From assembly GCA_020073085.1 (NCBI GenBank), contig JAIQFV010000015.1:1-64000 (forward strand): a stretch of DNA of 64,000 nt. Direction: 5' to 3'. The translations under genes and the position numbers were made by a program. The notes under the pieces are model-generated. The model searched no databases. It saw nothing but the letters and a program-made list of their open reading frames with translations, and was not told the DNA's origin. The stretch comes from Terriglobia bacterium (lineage in GTDB: Bacteria; Acidobacteriota; Terriglobia; JAIQFV01). Below are positions 9,331 through 18,604 of the stretch, piece by piece. How positions within the stretch are numbered: position 1 is the first letter of the stretch; each line of letters starts with the position of its first letter.

Positions 9331-9945
9331 ATGGAACCGGAAGAACGCGACCTTATCAAGCGTTGCCAGCAGGGCCACGAACTCGCCTTCAATGAATTGT
9401 TCCGGCGATACCAGTCGAAGATCTTTTCGATCGTGTATCATTTGATCTGGAACCGCGATGACGTGGAAGACGTTGCCCAAAATGTTTTTTCGAAGCTATA
9501 CTTTTCGATCCGCTCTTATCATTTTCAGGGGGCATTTTCCGTCTGGGTCGAACGCGTCGCGGTCAATCAATGTTTCGATTACCTGCGGCAGAAAAAGCGC
9601 CACAAAGGAGCCATCGAACTGGATGCGATGAGCGCTGAAGAAGCCAATGTCACGCTCCAGCCCGCGCGGCCCGGCCATACCCCGGACGCGGAGAAAGGCG
9701 TCATCTCACGGCAGGCGGCCACGCGTCTGCTCAAGGAATTGAACGAAAATGACCGTGCCCTGCTGATTCTGAAAGAAGTGGATGGGGCGTCGGTCCAGGA
9801 ATTGAGCCGGGTGTTCAAGATCTCGGAAAGCAATGTGAAGATCCGGTTGATGCGGGCGCGGCACAAACTGCGCGCCATTTATCAGAAGTCGCAGGAGAGA
9901 GCGGCCCCGTTGAAGAGAACAGCGTCAGGGGAAGGTCGATCATGA
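9331..9945 (+). CDS. RNA polymerase sigma factor, ECF subfamily
   Basis: A 204-residue sigma-70 family protein with region 2 at about residues 13-80 (LAFNELFRRYQSKIFSIVYH, then DDVEDVAQNVFSKLY) and region 4 at about 130-188 (NENDRALLILKEVDGASVQE, then ESNVKIRLMRARHKLR). There is no region 1 or 3, as in ECF factors. It overlaps the next gene by four bases (ATGA), and that gene encodes a zinc-finger membrane anti-sigma factor, so its activity is probably controlled by release from that partner. The third gene, encoding a Spy-like protein, suggests a cell-envelope stress regulon (inference). Confidence 0.93.
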   Translation: MEPEERDLIKRCQQGHELAFNELFRRYQSKIFSIVYHLIWNRDDVEDVAQNVFSKLYFSIRSYHFQGAFSVWVERVAVNQCFDYLRQKKRHKGAIELDAMSAEEANVTLQPARPGHTPDAEKGVISRQAATRLLKELNENDRALLILKEVDGASVQELSRVFKISESNVKIRLMRARHKLRAIYQKSQERAAPLKRTASGEGRS

Positions 9946-10475
9946 ATTGCCAAATTTGCAGAGTGAACCTGGAAGATTTTATCGAAGAGCGGCTGGAGGG
10001 AGCGCTGCTCGAAGAGTTCCAATCCCATTGTAAGGGGTGCGCGGATTGCCGCGCCCTGGTGGAAGACGCCTCCTTTGGGCGGACCGTGGCTCATGCTGCA
10101 TTTCCCGCAGAAGACTGGAGCGCTTCACCACAGTTCTTCTCCACGCTCTGGCAGTCGATCGAAGCCGAGCGCTCCCGGCCGTTTTCATGGGTGGTGGTTC
10201 GAGGTCTGGCGTTGCGCTTTGTCGCCGGGGTGGCATTGATCATCGCCCTGCTGGTCGGGGTCGACGCCCTCAGCGGATCCAGGCCGAGCGAGAGCCAGAT
10301 GGCCATTGAGAATTACCTGGAAGCGCCCGGCGCCCCTGACGCCTTCCGCGACGTGCTCATTGGAGATGTCAGCACGAATCGGGATCAATTGCTCGATAAC
10401 CTGATGGTGCGTGACCGGCAGCAGAACTCGATGCCGGCTCCTCATGCACCTGAAAAACAGACACCCAACCCATAA
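9942..10475 (+). CDS. membrane anti-sigma factor with zinc-finger (zf-HC2-like) domain
   Basis: A 177-residue protein. The N-terminus carries C3, C6, then H29-x3-C33-x2-C36, the usual HxxxCxxC signature of zinc-binding anti-sigma domains. One membrane segment lies at about residues 88-108 (ALRFVAGVALIIALLVGVDAL), with a periplasmic tail of about 65 residues. Family knowledge: the cytoplasmic domain holds the partner ECF factor inactive and a periplasmic signal triggers release. Translational coupling by the ATGA overlap with the sigma gene supports the pairing. Confidence 0.9.
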   Translation: MNCQICRVNLEDFIEERLEGALLEEFQSHCKGCADCRALVEDASFGRTVAHAAFPAEDWSASPQFFSTLWQSIEAERSRPFSWVVVRGLALRFVAGVALIIALLVGVDALSGSRPSESQMAIENYLEAPGAPDAFRDVLIGDVSTNRDQLLDNLMVRDRQQNSMPAPHAPEKQTPNP

Positions 10476-10493
10476 CCTCCCGAGGTCATTCTC

Positions 10494-10901
10494 ATGGCTG
10501 AACCCCGAGTGAAAATTGTCGGATTGCTGGTCTTGATCTTCCTGCTGGGAGCCATCACGGGCAGCTTGGGATATCGCCTGCTCGAAGAAAAGGGTGCTTT
10601 GGCCTCGTCCACCCGGACCGCCCCCGGCGCCAGCCACCGCGGCGAGGTTGTCGACAAGTTTACTCGTGAACTGAACCTGACCCCCGAACAAACCCAGCGC
10701 CTCAATGCGATTTTTGCGGAAAACGAACAGAAATTCAGCGAACTCCACAAGAGTTTCAAGCCCCAGGCCGACGCCATCCGCCAGGAAGGGCGCAACAGGA
10801 TCCGCGCCATGCTCACCGACGAACAGAAGCTCAAGTTTGAGGATATGTTGAGAAAGATGGACGAAGAGCGGCGCCAGCGCGGAGAAGCGCGAAGGAGATA
10901 G
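10494..10901 (+). CDS. Spy/CpxP-like envelope protein with LTxxQ motifs
   Basis: A 135-residue protein with an N-terminal membrane anchor or signal (residues 7-28, IVGLLVLIFLLGAITGSLGY) followed by a charged helical region. That region contains two LTxxQ-type motifs (NLTPEQTQRL near 57 and MLTDEQKLKF near 103), the hallmark of the Spy/CpxP/CnrX group of periplasmic chaperones and metal or stress sensors. It follows the anti-sigma gene by 18 bases and is probably co-transcribed. It may act as the periplasmic sensor of the sigma/anti-sigma pair or be a target of it; the sequence does not decide between these. Confidence 0.82.
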   Translation: MAEPRVKIVGLLVLIFLLGAITGSLGYRLLEEKGALASSTRTAPGASHRGEVVDKFTRELNLTPEQTQRLNAIFAENEQKFSELHKSFKPQADAIRQEGRNRIRAMLTDEQKLKFEDMLRKMDEERRQRGEARRR

Positions 10902-11960
10902 TCCTTCGAAGTGCGGGCGTCCTCGCCCGCTCTGTGTAATCCGATATTAATAAGAGTTCCGTCCCCCCATTCTGTTTGCCCCCGAAAGTACTTCTTCCTG
11001 TCGTTAGTTCATTGCCTCATCTTCCTCCCATCGGTGCGGTCGACTCTAATCTTCTTTTCGGGATGTAAGCCCTACTGGTTGTATCCCGAATTCCGAAGAT
11101 GAAGGCCATGACTCATGTCGGAGGAAGATTCGATTCCCATCAGGAGATGCTCTTCGAACGAGGCTGCTGTCGGTCTAGGCCCGGAGGGCTGTTGCGCCGC
11201 GGCGCATAGCCCCTCCAGTCGAAGACCCTCTGGGGTGGAAAGCTTTGTCCCGTGCATTTTGCTCGAGAACGAGAGTGGACTCAGGGAGTGAAATAAAGTC
11301 TGAATAGGCCCGGAGGGACGCCAGATTGTAGCCCCACCAGAAGCTCCGTCCCGCGTTCTTTGCGGGGCGGAGCGAGGGTGGGGTACCGGTCTCTCCGAAG
11401 ACATCCAAGCCCCGCTTGCGGGGCGAAAGAACCTGTCGAATGGGGCTTAGGTCAAACAAATCCTCTCCGAGTGCAAGGCATCGAATAGGACATTCGGCAT
11501 ACTTGGCTCTTACGACATTATTTCGCCCCGCAAGCGGGGCTCTCACATTTTCTCTCATGGGTACCCCGCCCTCGCCCTCCGCCTACGGCGGACGGGGCTC
11601 CCGCCTCGGCGGATCTTCGACAGACGGGGCTACAATCTGAGAGCCCTCTGTGCCTAGACCGACAACAGCCTCGTTCGAAAAGCATGGACGGACAGAACCT
11701 AGTCAGACATCTCTCCCTTTTTCTCCCGTCCCTTCAAGATGGGAACGATTCCATTCTTCCCTCATCCCATCCCAATCGATTTGAATCGAAGAGCTTAACA
11801 CTTGGTTGACACCCTCAACCTCGGAATTCAGTTTATTAGGCAACACCTCTCTTCACCCTCCCCCCCTCATAACTCTCCGCGCCCGCGTGTAACCCATACC
11901 GGGACGCCAACGTCCATAGCACTATCAATGCTATTAACTTTTTCCCAGGAGGGAAACTTC
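10902..11960. repeat. repeat-rich gap with clustered type A REP-like elements (mainly 11175-11661)
   Basis: Right after the Spy-like gene is a GCGGGCG-TCCT-CGCCCGC hairpin (10913-10930) without a T tract. From about 11175 there is a half unit (GGCCCGGAGGGCT), then a complete type A element at 11297-11436, then an inverted complete element at 11521-11661 whose AGCCCCGCTTGCGGGGCG hairpin faces the first one. About 300 bases up to the gene at 11961 hold no gene. Together with the copies at 8.53-9.02 kb, these elements bracket the sigma/anti-sigma/Spy operon. Confidence 0.8.
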
Positions 11961-12338
11961 ATGAAAACAACGTGGTTCAAAGTACTCATGGTTTGCGCTC
12001 TGGCGCTGATGCTGTGTTCCGTTTTTGCCTATGCCCAACAGGGGCGTGGGCCCGGCATGCAGTTTGATCCCAACAAGATGACGGGTGGTGAAATCAAGAA
12101 CATTGATGCCAAGGCCATGACCTTTGAGGTGGAGCGGGTCAATCGGCAGTCCGGCGAGACCACCAAGGACACCATCTATTGCACCGACAAAACCGCATTC
12201 AAGAAGGACGGAAATGATGCCAAGTTTTCGGACTTCAAGGTAGGCGACCGCATTCGCGCCACCGGCGAGCGGAAGGATGGAAAGTTCATGGCGGAGCAGG
12301 TGATGACCGGGGGCAGACAGCGACCCTCTGGGGAATAG
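11961..12338 (+). CDS. small secreted protein with DUF5666-like (OB-fold) region
   Basis: A 125-residue protein starting MKTTWFKVLMV, preceded by AGGAGGG ten bases upstream. The frame is open further upstream (to 11802) but the ribosome binding site and signal peptide fix the start here. Residues 1-26 are a signal peptide (ALALMLCSVFAYAQ). The mature part reads GGEIKNIDAKAMTFEVE, then VGDRIRATGERKDGKFMAEQ, a pattern typical of small OB-like secreted proteins (DUF5666 type) common in Acidobacteriota. Function unknown; periplasmic or extracellular. Confidence 0.75.
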   Translation: MKTTWFKVLMVCALALMLCSVFAYAQQGRGPGMQFDPNKMTGGEIKNIDAKAMTFEVERVNRQSGETTKDTIYCTDKTAFKKDGNDAKFSDFKVGDRIRATGERKDGKFMAEQVMTGGRQRPSGE

Positions 12339-12490
12339 ACCTCTCCTTTCTGAAGGGTCAAAACTCTCGTAACCCGGCGCGTTCAGAGTACGTCTTGACG
12401 TGCGGGATCTGAAACCGAATCGAGCTGGGCAGGAGCTCGAGGAAAGCACGATTTCTTCGATTCACTCTTCCCGCTCGATTTTTTTTTGAA

Positions 12491-12718
12491 GCAGTTGTCA
12501 AAGGCAGTTGCCAGTTCTCAGTTGTCAGTGAGAGCTGTCAGACATCAGCTTTCAGCTGTCGGCAAGAACGAAGAATTAGGCCATGGATTGCATTTCATAA
12601 AGTTCGTCGAAGACATATCTATTTTCGGTCTGCATAACAAACATGAGACATGCATCCATGTTGATCGGGGAAAACTGAGAACTGACAACTGCTTCTGGCA
12701 ACTGACAACTACTCCTGG
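12491..12718. repeat. inverted pair of 7-bp-periodic tracts (CAGTTGTC type)
   Basis: The left tract (12491-12562) is a degenerate 7-bp repeat of the CAGTTGCCAGTTCTCAGTTG kind. The right tract (12672-12718) is the reverse-complementary kind, ACTGAGAACTGACAACTG. The two arms could pair across about 110 bases. The right arm ends 10 bases before the ATG of the receptor gene at 12729, so it lies in that gene's leader. The same motif forms one block of the composite elements at 24.3 and 30.3 kb. Confidence 0.8.
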
Positions 12719-12728
12719 AACGGTGAGC

Positions 12729-15700
12729 ATGAAGACATTCATCAATCGGTCGACTGCACTCTTGGCCACACTGATCTTCTGCGCGATGTCAACTCTTTTT
12801 GCCCAAAGCCCTCCTGGCAAGCTTTCCGGAACGGTGAAAGACGCCAAAGGGACGCTGGTCCCCGGTGTCACGGTGACCGCCACGCAGATCGAAACCGGGA
12901 AGAAGTATGAAACCTATTCCAACGACGACGGTCAGTTCGTGTTTGCAGGCCTGCCCGGCGGAACTTACCGGGTCGACGCTGAAATCATTTCTCTCCCCAA
13001 GGCAGCCCAGGATGGAATCAATGTCGTGAGTCTTCAAGAGGCCCATGTTGACCTCGTGCTGGGTCGTGTTCAGTTGAAGCCGAAAGTTGAGGGCGTACCG
13101 GGCGCGGAGAAGTCCGAACCAGGCAAGAACCCCAACACGCAGCGCCCCGGACCTCCACCGTCGCGGCCCGGACAAGCGGCGGGCTCAACGCCTGGCAATC
13201 GACGGCAGCTTCCTCCTAACTTCCAGAATCTGACCCTCCTTACCAACCCCGATGTGGCCGATGTGACCCAGTCTGCGCCGGCAGCCGCGGGAGGTGAAAA
13301 CGGAGGAATGGGCTTGGGTCCGGACTCCGGGGGACAGAATGTTGCGGAAAACTTTCTAATCAATGGTTCGGTGAATACAGGGGCCTTCCAACTCACTCAA
13401 AACGGACCGGGAGACATGGGGGATGCCGACCGCATGGAGCGGGTGCGCGAATTCATGCGCAATGCGGACCCGGCGTTACTGGATCGCATTCAACAGATGG
13501 CCGGCGCCGGCGGCTTTGGCGGGTTCGGCGGCGGTCCCGGATTTGGCGGAGGAGGGCGGATGGGCGGCCCGGGCGGACCCGGGGGAGGCGGTCGCGGCGG
13601 GTTTGGCGGGTTCGGTGGACGCAACGCCCGCGTCAACAAGATCCAGGGAAATTTCTTCATGAATTACCGCAACTCCGTCTTTGACGCCAAGCCGTATTCC
13701 TTTCAGGGAGTCGATCAATCCCGCCCGTCCTATATCCGGAACAATTTTGGCGGCTCCGTCGGCGGCCCGTTGAATATCCCGCACGTCTACAAATCGCGGG
13801 ACCGCACTTCTTTCTTTTTCAATTGGCAGTCACAGCGGAGCAAGGATCCGTTCGCAACCACGACGACGGTGCCGACACTGGCGGAACGCAACGGCGATTT
13901 CTCGCAGACGGTGTTTGCGACGGGCCCCAACGCGGGGCAGATCATTCCCATTTTCGATCCCCAAAGCCCGGTACAAAGCCGTCAACAGTTCCCCAACAAC
14001 CAAATCCCTCTGAATCGTATTGATCCGGCAGCCCAGGGCCTGCTGAAGTTCATCCCGTTGCCCAACCTCCCCGGGCAGTCCTTGAACTTCCATTTTGAGC
14101 AAAGCCTCTCCGACATCACCGACAATTTCAGCGGCCGGATTGACCACAAGCTCACTAACAAAGACAATCTTTCGTTCAGCTACAATTTTCGCCGCAGCGA
14201 TTCATTGTCCTCACAAGGTTATCCCGATTTATCCTCCACCACCTCCTCCCGGGGACAGAACTTCTCGGCCTCCTATACCCATACCTTTAATGACCGGCTG
14301 CTCAACGAGGTCCGCTACCAGTTCAACCGGCTGCGTTTTTCGGTGCTGAACAACTTCGCCTTTGTCAATGATGTCGCCGGCCAGCTGGGGATCACCGGCG
14401 CTTCGAGCAGCCCAATCGACTTCGGCCCGCCGACCGTGAGCTTCACCAACTTCGGTCCGCTCTCGCTCAACAGCCCCGTGCTCCGCCGGAACCAGACGTC
14501 CCATATTTCCGACAATCTCACCGTCATTCGCGGAAAGCACAGTCTACGATTTGGGTTTGAGTTTCGCCGCATCGAGCTCAACACCACGGGTGGCGTCAAT
14601 GGCCGGGGAAACTTCGTGTTCAGCGGATTTTCGACGGCCGCCTTTGACCCCCAAGGCCAGGCCCTCGCCAACACCGGATTTGATCTCGCGGATTTTCTCC
14701 TGGGACTGCCCCAATCGACGAGTCTCCGGTTTGGGGGCGACAATGTATATTTTCGGTCAAACGTCTACGCCGGGTATATTCAAGACAACTGGCGTGTGAA
14801 ACCCCGATTGACCCTCAGCCTGGGACTGCGCTACGAGATTTTCACACCTCTGACGGAGAAATTTGACCGCATCGCGAATCTGGATATCGCTCCCAACTTC
14901 ACCGACGCCTCGGCCGTCCTGCCCGGCCAGACCGGCCCTTTTTTCGGGGTGTTCCCGCAATCATTGATCAACGGCGATTATAACAATCTGTCTCCGCGCT
15001 TCGGCTTTGCCTGGCGCCCGTTTGCCAAGAAGAGGACCGTGGTGCGCGGCAGTTACGGCATCTTTTTTATCCCTTCGATTTACAACCAGCTCTATCCGCA
15101 GCTGGCCAGTCAGCCCCCTTTTGCGGTAACGTCTCAACTGCTGACTTCACCGCAAAGCGTGCTGACCCTTGAGAACGGATTCCCTCTGAATCCCAATCCG
15201 GGCGTGACCATACGAAACTCGTTTGCGGTGGATCCCAATTACCAGGTGGGGTACGTGCAGCAGTGGAACCTCCTCATCCAGCATGAGCTGACCCGCAGTT
15301 TTGTCGTCTCGGTGGGATACCTGGGAACCAAGGGGACCAAGCTCGATCTGTTGCGGGCGCCCAACCGGGCCGCCCCAGGGTCTTCGCTGACGACCCAGGA
15401 GCGTCTCCAGATCGGCAACGCCGAAGGGTTTCTGTATGACACCTCCGGAGCCTCCTCGATTTTCCATGCCCTTCAAGTCCGCGTCCAGCGTCGCATGACG
15501 AAGGGATTTGCCGTGCAGGGAATGTACATTTTCGGGAAATCGATCGATGACGCCTCTTCCATCGGTGGCGCGGGCGGAGGCACGGTGGTTCAGGATGAAA
15601 ACAACCTTCGCGCCGATCGCGGTCTCTCCAGCTTTGACGTCCGGCACCGGGTGATCCTCAACGGCACCTATGAATTTCCTTTCGGGGACCGCAAGCGCTG

Positions 15701-16193
15701 GCTGAGCAAACGAAGCTTCCTCGCCGACATCCTGGGGGACTGGCAAGCGAGTGCCAATGCCATCGTTCAGTCAGGAAATTATTACACACCGCGTGTCCTG
15801 GGCAGCGCGATCAACAACAGCGGCACCGGGGCCAACCAATCAGAGCGGTCCGATTACAACGGGCTCCCGATTTCACTCCCGCCCGACCAGCAAACGATCG
15901 ATCATTTTTTTAACACGGTGGCTTTCCTGGATCCCCCTCCCGGGAGTTTTGGGGACGCGGGGCGCAATATCATTCCGGGTCCCGGGCTGGTGAATCTGAA
16001 CATGGCACTGAACAAGATTATTCGCACCCGGTGGGAGGGAAAGCGGATCGAATTTCGCACTCAAATTCAGAATGTGTTCAATCATCCCAACTTTACCGGG
16101 CTGAACACAGTTGTGGACTCGACCAACTTTGGACGCCTGACCTCGACGCGCGGAATGCGAACCGTGGAGTTCAATTTGAGATTCAGATTTTGA
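12729..16193 (+). CDS. TonB-dependent receptor, Oar-like, with a Gly-rich insertion
   Basis: A 1154-residue outer-membrane receptor. The frame is open upstream to 12486, but that part only translates the 7-bp repeats; the ATG at 12729 begins a proper signal peptide (MKTFINRSTALLATLIFC, cleavage near FAQ). A carboxypeptidase-regulatory-like domain covers about residues 30-115 (GKLSGTVKDAKGTLVPGVTV). A Pro-rich linker (120-165) and a strongly Gly-rich stretch at about 258-300 (runs such as GFGGFGGGPGFGGG) follow, the latter inside what should be the plug region. The barrel ends in FNLRFRF with terminal Phe. Ten bases separate it from the VWFA gene, so the two are probably one operon. The Gly-rich segment is absent from the two other receptors in this window. 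Confidence 0.9.
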   Translation: MKTFINRSTALLATLIFCAMSTLFAQSPPGKLSGTVKDAKGTLVPGVTVTATQIETGKKYETYSNDDGQFVFAGLPGGTYRVDAEIISLPKAAQDGINVVSLQEAHVDLVLGRVQLKPKVEGVPGAEKSEPGKNPNTQRPGPPPSRPGQAAGSTPGNRRQLPPNFQNLTLLTNPDVADVTQSAPAAAGGENGGMGLGPDSGGQNVAENFLINGSVNTGAFQLTQNGPGDMGDADRMERVREFMRNADPALLDRIQQMAGAGGFGGFGGGPGFGGGGRMGGPGGPGGGGRGGFGGFGGRNARVNKIQGNFFMNYRNSVFDAKPYSFQGVDQSRPSYIRNNFGGSVGGPLNIPHVYKSRDRTSFFFNWQSQRSKDPFATTTTVPTLAERNGDFSQTVFATGPNAGQIIPIFDPQSPVQSRQQFPNNQIPLNRIDPAAQGLLKFIPLPNLPGQSLNFHFEQSLSDITDNFSGRIDHKLTNKDNLSFSYNFRRSDSLSSQGYPDLSSTTSSRGQNFSASYTHTFNDRLLNEVRYQFNRLRFSVLNNFAFVNDVAGQLGITGASSSPIDFGPPTVSFTNFGPLSLNSPVLRRNQTSHISDNLTVIRGKHSLRFGFEFRRIELNTTGGVNGRGNFVFSGFSTAAFDPQGQALANTGFDLADFLLGLPQSTSLRFGGDNVYFRSNVYAGYIQDNWRVKPRLTLSLGLRYEIFTPLTEKFDRIANLDIAPNFTDASAVLPGQTGPFFGVFPQSLINGDYNNLSPRFGFAWRPFAKKRTVVRGSYGIFFIPSIYNQLYPQLASQPPFAVTSQLLTSPQSVLTLENGFPLNPNPGVTIRNSFAVDPNYQVGYVQQWNLLIQHELTRSFVVSVGYLGTKGTKLDLLRAPNRAAPGSSLTTQERLQIGNAEGFLYDTSGASSIFHALQVRVQRRMTKGFAVQGMYIFGKSIDDASSIGGAGGGTVVQDENNLRADRGLSSFDVRHRVILNGTYEFPFGDRKRWLSKRSFLADILGDWQASANAIVQSGNYYTPRVLGSAINNSGTGANQSERSDYNGLPISLPPDQQTIDHFFNTVAFLDPPPGSFGDAGRNIIPGPGLVNLNMALNKIIRTRWEGKRIEFRTQIQNVFNHPNFTGLNTVVDSTNFGRLTSTRGMRTVEFNLRFRF

Positions 16194-16203
16194 AAGTTCT
16201 ACC

Positions 16204-18375
16204 ATGCGCAAGCTCATCACACCGATCCTCCTTTTCGCCCTGGTACTGAATCCGGCTTCGACCTTGTTGCCCCAGGTGCAGTCGGGTGCGAAGTTCAAGG
16301 TATACAGCGACCTGGTGCTCGTGGATGTGGCAGTCACCGACAAAAAGGGAAATCCCATCCGGAATCTGGGCAAAAAGGATTTTCACGTCTTTGAAGATGG
16401 CGTTGAACAGTCGATTGAGGTCTTTCGATTCGAGGATATTTCCCAGTTCCAAGCCGACCGGGATAAGGAACCTGCCCCCGCGCCTCCTGTCCCTGCCGCT
16501 GCCCCGCCGCCCGTTCAGAAAACCCTGGCATCCCAGAAGACGGACGCGGCCCGGTTTTCCAACCGCCGGCTGATCGTGATGATGTTCGACCTGTCTTCTC
16601 TCGACGTCCCCGATGCCATCTTTGCGCGCAAATCCGCGGAAGAATTCATCCACACGAAAATCTCACCGGCTGATCTGGTCGCGGTGGTCGTCATGGCGGC
16701 CACCCTGCGCGTAGCGCAGGACTTTACCAGCGACCAGAATCTCCTGATCGCCGCTCTGAACAAGCTGAAACTCGGCCAGAGCTCCGAGCTTGTCGCCCAG
16801 GGCGCCACCGATACCACGTCGGGCGACATTACCGGGACCGCCGAAAACACGAATGAAGACACCTCCGACGCCTACGCCCTCGACGAGACCCAGTTCAATA
16901 TTTTCAATACGGATCGAAAGCTCATGGCGATTGAGTCCGTGGCCAACATGCTCAAAGATCTCCCGGAGAAGAAATCGCTGATCCATTTTTCGAGCGGCCT
17001 GCAAACCACAGGCATTGAGAATCAGTCCCAGCTGGTGGCGACGGTGAATGCGGCCAATCGCTCCAACATGTCGATCTATGCAGTGGATGCGCGAGGACTC
17101 ATCGCCACACCGGCGGGCGGGGACGCCAGTCATGGGGGCACGGGGGGCACGGCCATGTTCAGCGGCGCCTCACAGCGCTCCGGTCTCAGCAATATCGACG
17201 CAGCCCAGGAGACGTTGACCACGCTCTCCGAAGACACGGGAGGACGGGCGTTTCTCGATACCAACGACCTGGGGCAGGTGTTCGACCAGGTTCAAAACGA
17301 CACCAACACGTATTACCTGCTCGGCTATTATTCCAACAACACCAAGCACGACGGGCGCTTTCGCAAGATCAAGGTCACCGTGGATGAAGCGGACACCAAG
17401 ATCCGGTTCCGCCCCGGTTATTTTGCCCCCAAGGAATTCGGCCAATTCACCAAGTCGGAACGTGAACATCAGCTGGATGAGGCCATCAATACCGACAGCC
17501 CGTTCACCGATCTTCCCTTCATCCTGGGCGCTTATTCCTTCAAGGCGGAAGATCCCCAGAACCCGAAGAACAACCAGATGTTTGTTCCTGTCTCCTTGCG
17601 GCTCCCGTCAAGCGATGTCCCTTTTGCGGCGAAGAAAGACCGCAAGGAGGCCGATTTTGATTTTGTGGGACAGGTGCGGGACCCGGCGCGCGGAGACGCC
17701 ATGGTAAGTTACGTCCGGGATGTCATTCATCTGAAGCTGGATGACGCCACGTATTCCCGCATTGCGGCGGGGGGATCCATCCAGTACGACACCGGATTTT
17801 ATCTGCGGCCCGGGAATTACAAGATGAAGTTCCTGATCCGGGAGGACCAGACTGGGAAGATGGGTTCGTTTGAACAGAGCCTGGCGGTTCCGGACCTCAG
17901 CAAACAGACCCTGAAGATGAGCTCCGTCATCCTGAGCAGCCAGTTACAGCCTGTCGACCAGCAGGCCTCGATGGTCCGCAAAAACGCAAGAGACTCCCTG
18001 CTCCAGGAGCAGGATAAGATTGCGAATCCGCTCATCCAGGACCAGAAGAAAATTGTTCCAAACGTCGGTCACGTGTTCTCGCCCAAACAGACCCTCTACG
18101 TTTTCTTCCAGGTGTACCAGCCCGGTGTCGACCCCGAGAAGAAGAGGCCCCACGTGGACCTGGCATTGCTTTTTTTCAAAAACGGAAAGAAGTTTTATGA
18201 AACGCCGGAATACGAGGTCGCCCAATTCAAGGGCACTTCATCGGACGTGGTGGACTGCAACTTCTCAGTCCCGCTGTCGCAGTTGACCCGGGGACGATAT
18301 ACGCTGCAGCTGGTCGTGACCGACCGCATTGCAGACACTCACATTTACCAGCGGCTGCCGTTCGTAGTTAGGTGA
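16204..18375 (+). CDS. VWFA-related Acidobacterial domain protein, secreted
   Basis: A 723-residue protein with a signal peptide (MRKLITPILLFALVLNPAST). Residues about 35-95 match the opening of the VWFA-related Acidobacterial domain (DLVLVDVAVTDKKGNPIRNL, then DFHVFEDGVEQSIEVFR). The von Willebrand A-like core runs from about 115 to 400 (RRLIVMMFDLSSLD as a degenerate MIDAS, YYLLGYYSNN near its end). The C-terminal 300 residues form further beta-rich domains without a family I recognise. Proteins of this type are close to taxon-specific for Acidobacteriota and their function is unknown; extracellular adhesion or complex assembly is the usual guess. It follows the receptor gene by 10 bases. 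Its stop codon lies within the start of a 7-bp repeat tract. Confidence 0.9.
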   Translation: MRKLITPILLFALVLNPASTLLPQVQSGAKFKVYSDLVLVDVAVTDKKGNPIRNLGKKDFHVFEDGVEQSIEVFRFEDISQFQADRDKEPAPAPPVPAAAPPPVQKTLASQKTDAARFSNRRLIVMMFDLSSLDVPDAIFARKSAEEFIHTKISPADLVAVVVMAATLRVAQDFTSDQNLLIAALNKLKLGQSSELVAQGATDTTSGDITGTAENTNEDTSDAYALDETQFNIFNTDRKLMAIESVANMLKDLPEKKSLIHFSSGLQTTGIENQSQLVATVNAANRSNMSIYAVDARGLIATPAGGDASHGGTGGTAMFSGASQRSGLSNIDAAQETLTTLSEDTGGRAFLDTNDLGQVFDQVQNDTNTYYLLGYYSNNTKHDGRFRKIKVTVDEADTKIRFRPGYFAPKEFGQFTKSEREHQLDEAINTDSPFTDLPFILGAYSFKAEDPQNPKNNQMFVPVSLRLPSSDVPFAAKKDRKEADFDFVGQVRDPARGDAMVSYVRDVIHLKLDDATYSRIAAGGSIQYDTGFYLRPGNYKMKFLIREDQTGKMGSFEQSLAVPDLSKQTLKMSSVILSSQLQPVDQQASMVRKNARDSLLQEQDKIANPLIQDQKKIVPNVGHVFSPKQTLYVFFQVYQPGVDPEKKRPHVDLALLFFKNGKKFYETPEYEVAQFKGTSSDVVDCNFSVPLSQLTRGRYTLQLVVTDRIADTHIYQRLPFVVR

Positions 18376-18602
18376 TAGGGGATAGGTGATAGGTAATAGG
18401 TAATAGGTGATAGGGATAGGTCATAGGTAATAAAAGCCAGAAGCGGGAGGGCAGGTACCTAAGTCGGAAGGCTAGTTTTCGAAAATCGACAAGAATTCCG
18501 GGACATGGGAACGTACTCCTGAAACCCAACACATAATCTCTATTGCCTCACACCTATCCCCTATCACCTACTACCTATCACCTATTACCTATTACCTATC
18601 CC
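18369..18602. repeat. inverted 7-bp-periodic tracts (GATAGGT type) filling a convergent gene junction
   Basis: From 18369 to 18433 the sequence is a heptamer array (GATAGGTGATAGGTAATAGG). From 18551 to 18602 the same array appears as its reverse complement (CCTATCACCTATTACCTATT). The first begins at the stop codon of the VWFA gene and the second ends three bases before the stop codon of the opposing gene at 18605. A transcript from either side could fold into a long imperfect hairpin, so the pair may serve as a bidirectional terminator (inference). Confidence 0.85.
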
Positions 18603-18604
18603 CT

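Noticed and set aside
12486-12728. upstream extension of the third receptor gene
   Set aside because: It translates 7-bp repeats, whereas the ATG at 12729 opens a proper signal peptide.
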